22,593 bases of DNA from JAGMXM01 sp964458325 (GCA_964458325.1 CAYWIM010000082.1:1-22593), one strand, 5' to 3'. Shown: positions 8,286 to 16,813, numbered from the stretch's first letter. The notes: generated by a model not told the origin, from the letters alone. Numbers and translations: made by a program.

Positions 8286-8357
8286 GCGACCGCTCGAGGA
8301 ATCTTGTTTTGCCTGAGAGGCATGGCGGGCAGGGCAGGCCCTATTGTCCTGAGCGAT

Positions 8358-8858
8358 TCAGTCCTCCATGTGCCAAAACGAGTGGGTCACTATTCCGGCC
8401 CGGTCGACGTTCCAGAGCTGTGCGAACGCGACCCGCTCGACGTGCCCGTCCAGAAGGGCCAGCACGGACCCGCCGGTATGCACGGTGGGGCGGCCGGAAT
8501 TGAACGGCGTGTTCGGGTATTGGGGCATGGTGTCATCTCGGGAGTTTTCGCCGAACAAAGGCAGGGCATCATGGAAATCATTCAGGTACATCAGCGTCGC
8601 CATGCCCCAATTACGCATGTTCGACGAGCATTTGACCGTCTTGGCTTTCGCTTTGGCCCGGCCCAGCGCCGGCAGGAGCATGCCTGCCAGGATGGCGATG
8701 ATCGCGATCACCACCAGCAGTTCGATCAAGGTAAACCCGCACTGCAGCCGTCGCACTGTTCCACCGCGACAAGCCGGCGGCGCTGGTTCCAGATGGAAAC
8801 GCTTCCTCAAGAATGCTTGAAAAGCCAATTGTGTTCTCACCCGGTCCAATTCGGTCAT
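8358..8858 (-). CDS. Short prepilin-like protein (type II secretion/pseudopilin fold)
   Basis: The segment CGFTLIELLVVIAIIAILAG is a class-III signal: prepilin peptidase cuts after the Gly and leaves a methylated Phe followed by a helix with glutamate at +5. Downstream is the PVC-type pattern KCSSNMRNWGMATLMYLND and the tail VHTGGSVLALLDGHVERV. GAGGGG lies about 6 bases before the ATG at 8858, which gives a 41-residue leader; a GTG at 8756 (MRRLQCGFTL...) gives the more usual short, basic leader. With about 125 residues after cleavage it is shorter than the usual 200-250 of this family, because the segment between the conserved ALPLFG and the HTGG tail is brief. It could be a reduced or internally deleted copy. 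A role in pili or secretion is inference. Confidence 0.85.
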   Translation of the reverse strand: MTELDRVRTQLAFQAFLRKRFHLEPAPPACRGGTVRRLQCGFTLIELLVVIAIIAILAGMLLPALGRAKAKAKTVKCSSNMRNWGMATLMYLNDFHDALPLFGENSRDDTMPQYPNTPFNSGRPTVHTGGSVLALLDGHVERVAFAQLWNVDRAGIVTHSFWHMED

Positions 8859-9123
8859 GACCACCCCTCAATGGTTCCGTCCGCGCCGGCAAGCTTTCGG
8901 GGCATTATGAATGCGTCCGTCAATCAAAGACAAGAGCCGGATGCGATGAAGAACGCATCGGCTGGCGGGACGCCGCCCGCGCTCGCGGTCGTGAACGCCT
9001 GCCCAACATGGGCACTCGACGCCCTCGGTCCCCACCCACAAGGCTGTTCTAGCTTGCCAAGGATGCCCTGAACATTACTGTTACGCAAAACAAACCGATC
9101 AGAGCCTATTCGAGGAAGACGAT

Positions 9124-10443
9124 ATGAAGCAACAGACGCGACGCACTTTCATCAAGACCGGCGCGGCCGCCACCGCTGGCCTCGCCTTGGCCGATTATGG
9201 TTTCGCGGCGGCCCCGCGCGAGCGGCTTGCCCTGTCCGGCGGCCCGAAAGCGGTCACTGTGTCCGGCGGGCGCTACGCCGCCCTGACCAAATGGCCGCGA
9301 TACGGCGATGCGGAAAAGAAGGCCCTTTCCGACCTGTTGACGAACAACAATTATTATCAGGAACTGCCCCTGTTTGAAAAGGAATGGCAGGAATACACCG
9401 GGTCCCCTTTTGTCAAGAACCACATCAACGGCAGCAGCGCGCTGACGAGCATGTATTTCGCGCTCGATCTGCCTCCGGGCAGCGAGATCATGGTGCCATC
9501 CTACACGTTCTTTTCGGCCGCGCTGGCCATGCGGTTTTTCGGGTGCGTCCCCGTCTTCATCGATATCGATCCGAAGACCGCAACGTTCGACCTCGAGGAC
9601 GCGAAGCGGAAGCTGACTCCGCGGACCCGGGCGGTCGAGGTGATGCATTCCTGGGGGCTGCCTTGCCAGATGGACATCATCTCGGATTGGGCGAAGGAGA
9701 AAGGCTTGATCTTTCTCGAGGACGCCGCGCATGCGCACGGCGCGTCGATGCAGGGCAGAAAGATGGGCGCCTGGGCGACGATGGGCATTTTCAGCTTCCA
9801 GGCCAGCAAGGTCATGCCGGTGATCGAGGGCGGCATGGGGATGTACCAGAAGCGGGAGCATTACGAGCGGGCGGCGGCGTTCGGCGAGTACAACGACCCG
9901 GCGCGGTTCCCCAAAGACAGCCCCGTTCGCGCTTACGCGGGAACCGGGTTCGGCCAGAAATACCGGATGCACCCGCTGGGGGCCGCCCTTGCGCGGCAGC
10001 AGCTCAAGGGGCTCGATCGCATGAATGCGTTCGTGGAAAAGAATATCCAGGCGATGAACCAGCACCTCGTGCAGCTCGAGGGGATCACGGAACCGCTCTG
10101 CCGGCCCGACCAGAAACGGGTCTATTACCATCGGAATATGCTGTTTGTGGACTTCAACCGGCTCGGGTTCTCGCGCGATGCGCTGGTCAAGGCGCTCAAG
10201 GCCGAAGGGGTCGATGTCAATTTCTGGGATTATCCCGAGCAGCACAAGCTCAAGATCTACTCCGAAGCCAAGTGGTGGCATCACCCACCCCAAATTCCTG
10301 CCTCGATGCCGGGCAACGCATTCGTCAACGCCAACCACATCTTCCTGCCGATCTTCTACGAGGAAGCGCCTGAACTGACCGAACAGTATGTGAAGGCGTT
10401 CCAGAAGATCTGGAGCCGACGCAAAGAGCTGGCCCAGGCATAA
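9124..10443 (+). CDS. Twin-arginine-exported DegT-type aminotransferase homologue
   Basis: The 439-residue protein opens with a Tat signal (TRRTFIKTGAAATAGLALA), so it would be folded with its cofactor and then exported. The rest is a DegT/DnrJ-type PLP enzyme: VPSYTFFSAALAM, EDAAHAHG (D200), and FSFQASKVMPVIEGG with K229 as the Schiff-base lysine. GAGGAAG sits 5 bases before the ATG. Family members normally act in the cytoplasm on nucleotide sugars; an exported version must use another substrate or be a repurposed scaffold. It shares motif spacing with the protein at 6981-8285, so the two are paralogues. The ceramidase-like exported gene 57 bp downstream on the same strand may belong to the same transcript. 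Confidence 0.9.
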   Translation: MKQQTRRTFIKTGAAATAGLALADYGFAAAPRERLALSGGPKAVTVSGGRYAALTKWPRYGDAEKKALSDLLTNNNYYQELPLFEKEWQEYTGSPFVKNHINGSSALTSMYFALDLPPGSEIMVPSYTFFSAALAMRFFGCVPVFIDIDPKTATFDLEDAKRKLTPRTRAVEVMHSWGLPCQMDIISDWAKEKGLIFLEDAAHAHGASMQGRKMGAWATMGIFSFQASKVMPVIEGGMGMYQKREHYERAAAFGEYNDPARFPKDSPVRAYAGTGFGQKYRMHPLGAALARQQLKGLDRMNAFVEKNIQAMNQHLVQLEGITEPLCRPDQKRVYYHRNMLFVDFNRLGFSRDALVKALKAEGVDVNFWDYPEQHKLKIYSEAKWWHHPPQIPASMPGNAFVNANHIFLPIFYEEAPELTEQYVKAFQKIWSRRKELAQA

Positions 10444-10500
10444 GGAGCTGACCCACACACTCGCACAAGCCCCGGCCAGCGCCGCGTCTCTCGATCCAGC

Positions 10501-11928
10501 ATGCAACGCCCGAACTCTCGTCGCGCCTGGCGCGCCGCTGCAGGCATCCTTGCGGTTGTCTGCGCGTTGAGCAATGTGCTGAGCTCTGGGGAGGCAGCCG
10601 GCGGCCCCCCCCAAGAGCCGGCGTCGAGCGAGCGCTTCGTTTCGGCGGGTGTTGCCAAGGCCGATATCACCCCCAGCTATCCCATTCTCATGAATGGGTA
10701 TCTGGCTCGACCCGAGGAATCGAAAGGCGTGATGCAGCGGATTTACGCCAAAGCCCTGGCCATGGGCGCGGACGCCGAAGGCCCGGCCCTGCTGATCTCG
10801 ATCGACAACTGCGGATTGCCCGGGCGCATCCGCGCCTCTCTCCTCGAGCGGCTGGCGGGCCGAGGGATCACCGATGCCACGCTGGCGCTCTGCGTGTCGC
10901 ACACGCACGCGGCCCCGAAGCTGGCTGGGAGCATCGACAATATTTTCGGTGCGGACATCCCGGCAGATCGACAGGAGCGCATTGACCGCTACACGCTCGA
11001 GCTGCTGGATCATCTGGAGGATGTGGCATCGAGAGCGTTGAAGAATCGCCAGCCTGCCCGCCTCTTCTGGGGCCAGACCCGTGCGGGCTTCGCCAGGAAC
11101 CGCCGTGTTCCGGACGGCCCTGTCGACCACGATCTGCCGATCCTTCAGGTGATCGACGGGCGCGGTCAAACCATGGCCCTGGTGGTGAACTATGCCTGTC
11201 ACTGCACCACTCTGGGTGCGGATAATATGCTGATCAGCGGCGACTGGGCCGGGTTCGCCCAGGAGGCGATCGAACGCCAGTTCCCAGCCGCGGTGGCCCT
11301 CACCCCGGTAGGCTGCGGTGCAGAATGCAATCCGTTTCCATTGAAACAGGTCGAACACGCCCAGGCCCATGGACAAGCCATCGCCGACGCGGTTCGCCAA
11401 CGCGTTGCCGGCGGCCTGACTCCGCTCGCCGGACCACCCCAGTGCCGGGCCCGATGGATTCAGCTTCCCTTCGATACCTTGCCGACGCGCACGATGCTCG
11501 AGGAGCTGGGGAAGCGGAATGACCCCACCGGCTACAACGCGCGCAAACAACTGGCCCGGATCGAGCGCGGCGAATCCCTGCCGACGCACTTGCCTTACTT
11601 GGTTCAGACGTGGAGCTTCGATCGCGCCGCCTCGAGCGAGGGCCAACCGCGCGATGCATCGCTCGGTCTGACGATGGTATTCCTCGCGGGCGAGGTGGTG
11701 GCTGACTACTCGCTGCGGCTGAAGCGCGAATTCGATGGGGACCGGCTTTGGGTGACCGCCTACGCGAACGATGTCCCATGCTACATCCCGTCGCGGCGCG
11801 TTTGGGGATTACGCGGGTATGAAGGCGAGCTATCGATGGTCTATTACGATCAGCCGACGCGACTGGCGGAGAACGTCGAGGAGATCATCATCGGCGCCTT
11901 GCATCAGCTGATCCCGTCTGAAAGGTAG
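10501..11928 (+). CDS. Exported neutral/alkaline ceramidase-like hydrolase
   Basis: Resembles the N-terminal catalytic domain of neutral ceramidase, a zinc amidase; bacterial relatives in PVC genomes are often of unknown substrate. It has 475 residues with a hydrophobic N-terminal signal (residues 11-30). Family motifs: FVSAGVAKADITPSYPILMNGY at the domain start, CVSHTHAAPKL (H134 and H136 as zinc ligands), NYACHCTTLG (H234), followed by SGDWAGFA, and PVGCGAECNP. It ends with a short domain-like tail (VWGLRGYEG) and appears complete. There is no clear ribosome binding site at this ATG, and the start could be a little downstream. The stop codon falls inside a palindromic repeat. Confidence 0.85.
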   Translation: MQRPNSRRAWRAAAGILAVVCALSNVLSSGEAAGGPPQEPASSERFVSAGVAKADITPSYPILMNGYLARPEESKGVMQRIYAKALAMGADAEGPALLISIDNCGLPGRIRASLLERLAGRGITDATLALCVSHTHAAPKLAGSIDNIFGADIPADRQERIDRYTLELLDHLEDVASRALKNRQPARLFWGQTRAGFARNRRVPDGPVDHDLPILQVIDGRGQTMALVVNYACHCTTLGADNMLISGDWAGFAQEAIERQFPAAVALTPVGCGAECNPFPLKQVEHAQAHGQAIADAVRQRVAGGLTPLAGPPQCRARWIQLPFDTLPTRTMLEELGKRNDPTGYNARKQLARIERGESLPTHLPYLVQTWSFDRAASSEGQPRDASLGLTMVFLAGEVVADYSLRLKREFDGDRLWVTAYANDVPCYIPSRRVWGLRGYEGELSMVYYDQPTRLAENVEEIIIGALHQLIPSER

Positions 11929-12014
11929 GGCGCGCACTCCGCTGCGCGCCGCCGGGCGGTGAGCTTGCAGCCAACAAGGCGGCGTCCACGGAGTGGCCGC
12001 CCTACCTTTCGGCT
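11922..12014 (+). repeat. Palindromic intergenic repeat, copy 1
   Basis: A roughly 93-bp unit from AAGGTAGGGCGCGCACTCCG to CCTTTCGGCT. Its ends are near-perfect inverted copies of each other (18 of 20 bp). The TAG stop of the ceramidase-like gene lies within its first bases. It probably folds as a hairpin and may end transcription from both sides. Confidence 0.85.
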
Positions 12015-12024
12015 ATCGGCTTGC

Positions 12025-12114
12025 AAGGTAGGGCGCGCACTCCGCTGCGCGCCGGGCGGTGAGCTTGCAGCCAACGAGGCGGCGTCCACGGAGTGGCCGC
12101 CCTACCTTTCGGCT
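12025..12114 (+). repeat. Palindromic intergenic repeat, copy 2
   Basis: Direct copy of the unit at 11922-12014, nearly identical apart from a 3-bp deletion in the GCGCGCC segment and a few single changes. Ends 1 bp before the stop of the convergent minus-strand gene. The two units fill the whole gap between convergent genes. Confidence 0.85.
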
Positions 12115-12115
12115 T

Positions 12116-14668
12116 TCAGGGAAACCTCAGCCACGCGATGACCGGGAGGTGATCGCTGGGGAACTTGCCTGCCCGGTTCCAGATAACGATTTCGGAGGCG
12201 TCGACCGCGACGGATCCGTGGGCAAGGATCCAATCGATGCGGCGTTCGTTGCGGACCAATTCTTTGAAACCGGTGAACGTGCTCCAGCCTTCGCCGCGGC
12301 GTTCCTTGGCGGCCAGCCAGGTGTCGGCGAAGAGGTCTTCTCCCACCAGCAACTCGTGTAGTTTGTCCCGATCAGGCACGGCGTTGAAATCGCCCGTCAG
12401 CAGGACCGGCACGGCCGGGTCCAGCGCCCCCAGGCGATCGCGGATCAAGAGCGCGCTTTTCGCTTGCGCGTTCTTGTTGCCGTCGATGTGGGTGGTGGCG
12501 AGATAGAACTCGCTGCCGGTGAGCCGATCCAAAAACCGAACCCAGAGGAGCATCCGCGGCACCGGGTTGCCCCATGTCATCGAGCCGATCGTTTCCGGCG
12601 TGTCCGAAAGCCAGAAATGATCGAATGCGATCGGCTCGAGGCGCGATTTGCGATAGAACACCGCCATGAACTCACCCCGGCTGCCGCCGGTCCGGCTCTG
12701 GCCGATCCAATCGTATTCCGGCAGATCGGCGGTGATATCATTCAGCTGCTGAAAATAGCCTTCCTGGGTTCCGATGACATCGGGTGAAACGTTTTTTATG
12801 CATTCGCGCAAGAGGGATCGCCGCTGGGGCCATGGGACTGGCGAGCCGCGGCTGGCGGATCGGATGTTCCAGGTCATCACCGCGAGCGTGTCCTTGGACC
12901 GGACGGGCGCGCTACCGGGCACCCCCAGCAATATGACTTGGCTTGCGATCTTGCGTACCGATTCTTCGGCCTCGCCCATGCGCGAGAGGACCGATTCCAG
13001 AAGGGCCGGCTCGAGCAGCGACCGCCCTCGAGCCGCGCTCGATTGCACCTCGCGCGCCGCGTCCTGCCACCTGGCCACCCGGCTTTCCAGCCTCGCGATG
13101 TCGGCGCTCGCGGGCGGCTGTCCCTCTGCCTGCGCCAGCCGGACCTGCAGATCGACGAATCCATCGCTCCACTGGCGGGCTGCCCTCGCGCTGCCGGGGC
13201 CGAACATGGCGCGGAAGACCACCCGGTCCGCTTCCTGCTGATCGAATGTTCGGGGGCTCCACGCGAAGAGGCCGCTGACGGCTGCATGGTAGGGATGAAG
13301 ATCCATACACGGATAATAACCCTGGTATCGCAGTGACAAGGTGCGGAAATCCTCCCAGGTCCGATCGGGAACCGGGATCACGGCGCCGTCGATCTCCACG
13401 CCGATGCCTGTCTTCCAGCCCACCTCGAACCTGGCAAAATCGGGCGCTCCGAACGACTTGACGCCCGGGATGTCCAGTTTCCATTCGGGCGAATCCGGCC
13501 AGTTGCGGCAGACGTGATAGACGGTTCGCATCCCGTTGTACCACCAGACGCGGTTGGTGATGCCGAAGCGATCCAGGATCGCGGTCTTCGCCGAAGCAAA
13601 CTCGCAGTAATACATGTGGGTCTGTTGCTGGACCGGCCGGGAGGCGCCAATCACGCGGAAGAATGATTCATCCGACATTTCCGGGTAGCGGTTTTCGGAG
13701 TAGTGGGATGGGCACCAGACAATCAGGGGATTCGCCGGCGATTGGGCAGCCACATCGCAAAGGGCTTCGAGGACGCGGACGATCTCATGCGGGAGGCTGT
13801 TCGTGCCAAATCGCTCGATGCACCGCTGGCAGTGTCCTCGGCACCGGTCGTGCGGGAGGTCGTCCCAGAGGAGCGACACGCCATCGCCGCCCTGTTCCAG
13901 GAACCGCAGGAACTCGCCGGCGCATGCGGCGACCGCCTCATCATCCGCGGCGCACAGGTTTCGAACCCCCAATCCCCGAAGGACGCGAATGCCTCTCTTG
14001 TGGGCCTCGGCCAGATAGCTCTCGAGGAGGGGATCGGGATACTGACCGGCCACGGTCACATTCATCCGCCATCGCGCCCACCAATCCAGCGCGGGCATGG
14101 CATCCTCGATGCGGGAAAACTGTTTGCCGGGAGTGAGACCTCTCGTGAACCGGAGATCGAGCCCGGGATCGCCACTAAATTCGCCGACGGGCGCGAGCGC
14201 GGTTCCGTTCGCTGTGTTGTCGAGCGAATCGAGCCACGCGCAGGCGCCGTACCAGAGCCCAATGTCCGAGGCGGCGACAATGGCGACGTGAAAAGGCGTC
14301 GGCTGCACGGTGATGCGGAAGCGGTCTCGCGGCAGAGCGGTTGGATTCATGCCGGACTCCTGCGGTTGCACGGCATCCAACGTCCGGCAGAGCGTCACGA
14401 TGCCCTCACCATTGATCGCGACCTGACGGGGAGCTTCGGTTTCGCCATGCGCATTCAGTCCGTGGACGGTCTGGAGCTCGGCGACAATTCGCTCGACCGC
14501 ATAGGCAAGCGTGGGGGTTGGCTTGCCGCTGATCCGCACGACGACTCCTCGAGGCACAGGTGACAGCTCCTGCCCGAGCGCTGACGGCGCCAGGAGCAGA
14601 ATCCAGGCCGTCGCCAGAGCCCCGGCGCAGGATGCGATTGGGCGCCTCACATGATTCATGGGTTGCAT
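12116..14668 (-). CDS. Exported GH84-like glycosidase fused to an endonuclease/exonuclease/phosphatase domain
   Basis: One 850-residue frame. Signal peptide: MNHVRRPIASCAGALATAWILLLAPSALG. Residues ~40-190 look like the alpha/beta domain preceding GH84/GH20 barrels (GLWYGACAWLDSL). Residues ~190-470 look like a GH84-type barrel with the paired catalytic aspartates in SLLWDDL (D269, D270), for substrate-assisted cleavage of N-acetylglucosaminides. A helical linker follows (~500-590). Residues ~597-850 are a complete EEP domain: MTWNIR (N601), GTQE (E636), TTHIDG, TGDFNAV (D760, N762), RRIDWIL and SDHLPV (H840). Exported EEP enzymes may be phosphodiesterases or phosphatases rather than nucleases. 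Both domains keep their key residues. The frame is continuous with no sign of sequencing joins. GH84 is my best match for the first part; another clan with a DD pair is possible. Confidence 0.8.
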   Translation of the reverse strand: MQPMNHVRRPIASCAGALATAWILLLAPSALGQELSPVPRGVVVRISGKPTPTLAYAVERIVAELQTVHGLNAHGETEAPRQVAINGEGIVTLCRTLDAVQPQESGMNPTALPRDRFRITVQPTPFHVAIVAASDIGLWYGACAWLDSLDNTANGTALAPVGEFSGDPGLDLRFTRGLTPGKQFSRIEDAMPALDWWARWRMNVTVAGQYPDPLLESYLAEAHKRGIRVLRGLGVRNLCAADDEAVAACAGEFLRFLEQGGDGVSLLWDDLPHDRCRGHCQRCIERFGTNSLPHEIVRVLEALCDVAAQSPANPLIVWCPSHYSENRYPEMSDESFFRVIGASRPVQQQTHMYYCEFASAKTAILDRFGITNRVWWYNGMRTVYHVCRNWPDSPEWKLDIPGVKSFGAPDFARFEVGWKTGIGVEIDGAVIPVPDRTWEDFRTLSLRYQGYYPCMDLHPYHAAVSGLFAWSPRTFDQQEADRVVFRAMFGPGSARAARQWSDGFVDLQVRLAQAEGQPPASADIARLESRVARWQDAAREVQSSAARGRSLLEPALLESVLSRMGEAEESVRKIASQVILLGVPGSAPVRSKDTLAVMTWNIRSASRGSPVPWPQRRSLLRECIKNVSPDVIGTQEGYFQQLNDITADLPEYDWIGQSRTGGSRGEFMAVFYRKSRLEPIAFDHFWLSDTPETIGSMTWGNPVPRMLLWVRFLDRLTGSEFYLATTHIDGNKNAQAKSALLIRDRLGALDPAVPVLLTGDFNAVPDRDKLHELLVGEDLFADTWLAAKERRGEGWSTFTGFKELVRNERRIDWILAHGSVAVDASEIVIWNRAGKFPSDHLPVIAWLRFP

Positions 14669-14729
14669 TTTTGTTCATGAGAGCGGGCTTGGGAAGCAAG
14701 AACGGCGCAGGTGAACAACCGATTTTTCA

Positions 14730-14761
14730 TTGCCACAAAAAACGCAAAAAGACGCAAAAAG
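14730..14761. repeat. A-rich degenerate tandem motif in the 14669-14943 gap
   Basis: TGCCACAAAA followed by repeats of AACGCAAAAAGACGC: a short purine-biased stretch of the ACAAAAACGCAAA kind common in intergenic DNA of PVC genomes. The rest of 14762-14880 shows nothing recognisable. Confidence 0.4.
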
Positions 14762-14880
14762 AATTACTTCGTTTCGCGGGCGACCTCTCCGTGCTCTCCT
14801 TTCCTCGGTGATGAACAAACTGTTCAGAAGAGCGGGGAAATCATCGGAACCAAGACCAAACACGCAGGTTCTTAAATGAA

Positions 14881-14909
14881 TTGACATATACTGACATATT
14901 CTGCATTAT
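14881..14909 (+). promoter_or_regulatory. Sigma-70-like promoter of the HTH / helical-repeat operon
   Basis: TTGACA at 14881-14886 is a perfect -35 box. After exactly 17 bases comes CATTAT at 14904-14909, matching 4 of 6 bases of TATAAT. The local AT richness stands out from GC-rich flanks. It lies 35 bases before the GTG start of the HTH gene. The TTG of this box is also a possible start codon, but the promoter reading explains it better. Confidence 0.6.
14882..14899 (+). promoter_or_regulatory. Direct-repeat operator candidate in the promoter
   Basis: TGACATAT occurs twice (14882-14889, 14892-14899), 10 bp apart, one helical turn, overlapping the -35 box and spacer. This suits binding of a dimer or two HTH monomers on one face of DNA. 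The encoded HTH protein is the obvious candidate ligand. Confidence 0.4.
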
Positions 14910-14943
14910 AGCGGCAAATGATACCCAAAATGGAGTCGATATT

Positions 14944-15162
14944 GTGAATGACGAAATCATGACTCTGCCCGAGTTGGCCGCTTACTTGAAGCTGGCGGAG
15001 CGGACGGTTTACTCGTATGCGCAGCGGGGATTCCTGCCGGGCATGAAGGTAGGATCTTCCTGGCGGTTTCGGCGGAAGGACATCGAGGCCTGGCTCGAGG
15101 AACAGCGGAAGTTGACGGAACAAAGCACATCGAAACGGATGCGCAAGGAGGCCAAGCCATGA
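14944..15162 (+). CDS. Excisionase-family HTH DNA-binding protein
   Basis: I choose GTG at 14944 because GGAG lies 8 bases upstream; translation from the TTG at 14881 would run through the promoter. The 72-residue product contains MTLPELAAYLKLAERTVYSY, RGFLPGMKVGSSWRF and KDIEAWLEEQ, the MerR/excisionase-type winged HTH: helix-turn-helix, a GSSWRF wing, then a closing helix. Such proteins act as small regulators or recombination directionality factors; no integrase is nearby, so regulation of this operon is the likelier role. Its TGA overlaps the ATG of the next gene (ATGA), which indicates coupled translation. Confidence 0.85.
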   Translation: MNDEIMTLPELAAYLKLAERTVYSYAQRGFLPGMKVGSSWRFRRKDIEAWLEEQRKLTEQSTSKRMRKEAKP

Positions 15163-16760
15163 ATCACCAGGAAGCGAAGCAGCGTTTGTTCGACACAACG
15201 TTCCTCCTCGGTTCGGGGCGCCGGCGGAAGGCGCTCGAGTTTTTGTTCGAGCAAGGCGATGCCGAGGCGGTGCGGATTTTGGTGGATGCCGTCGATCGGA
15301 AGCAGCCGGAATCGCGCGCGATCGAATCGTACCTTGGCGGCCTCACCAATCCTGGCGCGGTCGAGGCGCTGATCCAGGAATGGACGCAGAAGGAGCGTCC
15401 ATGGCTGGGACCGGTCGCGGTGGACCGGGCATTGGCGGCTGGGATGGGCGATCGCTTGCCCATGGATCGCTCGACGGCCTGGCTGGTTGTGTCTCGTTTG
15501 GGGAGTGGAGGCGACATCGCCGGGGTAGCGGAGGCGTATGTCGGCCGCGCGATTCAGGAGAAGCCGCCTTTTCTGCAAGCGTTGGTATTCAAGGCTGGCT
15601 GGGGCAGGAAGCTCGAGCTAAGCCGTCTTGCGGTTTCGGGCGCGCTCGAGCTTCTCGAAGATGCGGACGCCGATGTGCAAGCGGGGGCCCAGGCCTGGCT
15701 GAAAGCGCTTCCGAACACCCAGCAATGGAACGATCCGATCGTGGATGCATGGATCCGAAGTCAGACACCATTCCTGAGCAGCCTGGTGGCGGAGCCGCGG
15801 CTGCCGTCGAATCCGGCCAAGGAAGCGCTGTTGCATCTGGCGAACCGGAACGTTGCCGGCTACCGGAAGCTCGAGGACCAGGACGGCTCGTTGCTGGCTG
15901 AGGCGCTGGCGATGGCATCGCCGGAACTGCGCGCGGTGATCAACGAGGTCGTGCTCGATGCCAGGGACGGCGCGCTGGCCGATGCCTATCGGCAGGCCAC
16001 GTCGGCTGGCGTCCAGGCCGATCCTCAACTTGCCTTGCGGGCGCTGATGGCCTCGGGCAACGAAGACGCGCTTTTCGACGCCGCTCGGGGGATGAAGCTG
16101 GCGGAGGTGCTGCCGTTATGCCGGCACTGGGCGGAGACGGGCCGGCGTCCGAAGAACCCGCGTTACGGAGAGATCGTGGATCGCGCTGCGGCGGCGATCG
16201 GGCAGATGCCGGAGGTGGAGATCGAACCTGCGCCGCCGCTGCCGGAGGGTTTGGTGGATCTGATCGAGCAGTGGCAGAGCGAGACGGTTACCGATGCCCA
16301 GATCCGACAGGACCTTGAATCGAGCGATCCGTTCGTTCGTGCCCGAGCCATTTTGCTGGGCGGTCAGCAGGGAATACTAGACGACAAAGCGATCGGTGAG
16401 CGCGCTTCGAGCGAGCACTGGCCGGAACGGCTGGCCGTCGTGCTGCACACGGGCCATGCCTCCGAGAGGGCGGATCCGGTCCAATGGATCAACGAGTGCG
16501 CGGGCGCCGATTACGATTTGATGGGCAGCCGGATCCAGTGCGGCCCGGAAGAGCTGGATCGGGTCCAGGCGCTGTGCGCTGCGCTGCGGAACAAGAAAGG
16601 CGCATTAGCGGCTCGCAACCTTGCGTTGGCCGAAATCCTCGCCGCGTTCCGCTCCTTGTCCGGCGGCGCCATCCGAGTGTTCGAGGACGACAGCGCCCAT
16701 CAGAAAGGCGCCACCCGCGTCAGCGACCAGGACGTCAGGAAGGAAGATTTGAAATTTTGA
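15159..16760 (+). CDS. Large helical-repeat (HEAT-like) protein, function unknown
   Basis: A 533-residue, almost wholly alpha-helical protein without signal or membrane segment. Short helix pairs recur, such as RRKALEFLFEQGDAEAVRIL, AIESYLGGLTNPGAVEALI, SGALELLEDADADVQAGAQA and AEALAMASPELRAVINEVV, in the style of HEAT or armadillo arrays. I do not recognise a named family or any catalytic motif. AAGGAGG lies 7 bases before the ATG, and the start overlaps the HTH stop. It is a plausible adaptor or scaffold for the FGE-fold and chaperone proteins downstream. The C-terminus (about 490-533) is charged and probably flexible. After it, REP-like repeats interrupt the operon. Confidence 0.8.
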   Translation: MNHQEAKQRLFDTTFLLGSGRRRKALEFLFEQGDAEAVRILVDAVDRKQPESRAIESYLGGLTNPGAVEALIQEWTQKERPWLGPVAVDRALAAGMGDRLPMDRSTAWLVVSRLGSGGDIAGVAEAYVGRAIQEKPPFLQALVFKAGWGRKLELSRLAVSGALELLEDADADVQAGAQAWLKALPNTQQWNDPIVDAWIRSQTPFLSSLVAEPRLPSNPAKEALLHLANRNVAGYRKLEDQDGSLLAEALAMASPELRAVINEVVLDARDGALADAYRQATSAGVQADPQLALRALMASGNEDALFDAARGMKLAEVLPLCRHWAETGRRPKNPRYGEIVDRAAAAIGQMPEVEIEPAPPLPEGLVDLIEQWQSETVTDAQIRQDLESSDPFVRARAILLGGQQGILDDKAIGERASSEHWPERLAVVLHTGHASERADPVQWINECAGADYDLMGSRIQCGPEELDRVQALCAALRNKKGALAARNLALAEILAAFRSLSGGAIRVFEDDSAHQKGATRVSDQDVRKEDLKF

Positions 16761-16813
16761 AATCAGGCCAATGACCCCTACCGACCAATCCAATAATCCG
16801 GGATTCTACATGC

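Noticed and set aside
9106..11646. Minus-strand open frame of 846 codons
   Set aside because: Antisense to the Tat-exported aminotransferase and the ceramidase-like gene, both of which have full sets of family motifs and, for the first, a good ribosome binding site.
14813..14825. GAACAAACTGTTC as an SOS (LexA) box
   Set aside because: The spacing between GAAC and GTTC is 5 rather than 4, there is no SOS gene downstream, and the site is more than 50 bp before the promoter.
14881..15162. Start of the HTH gene at TTG 14881
   Set aside because: The TTG is part of a perfect -35 box, the residues it would add are not HTH-like, and GTG 14944 has a well-placed GGAG.
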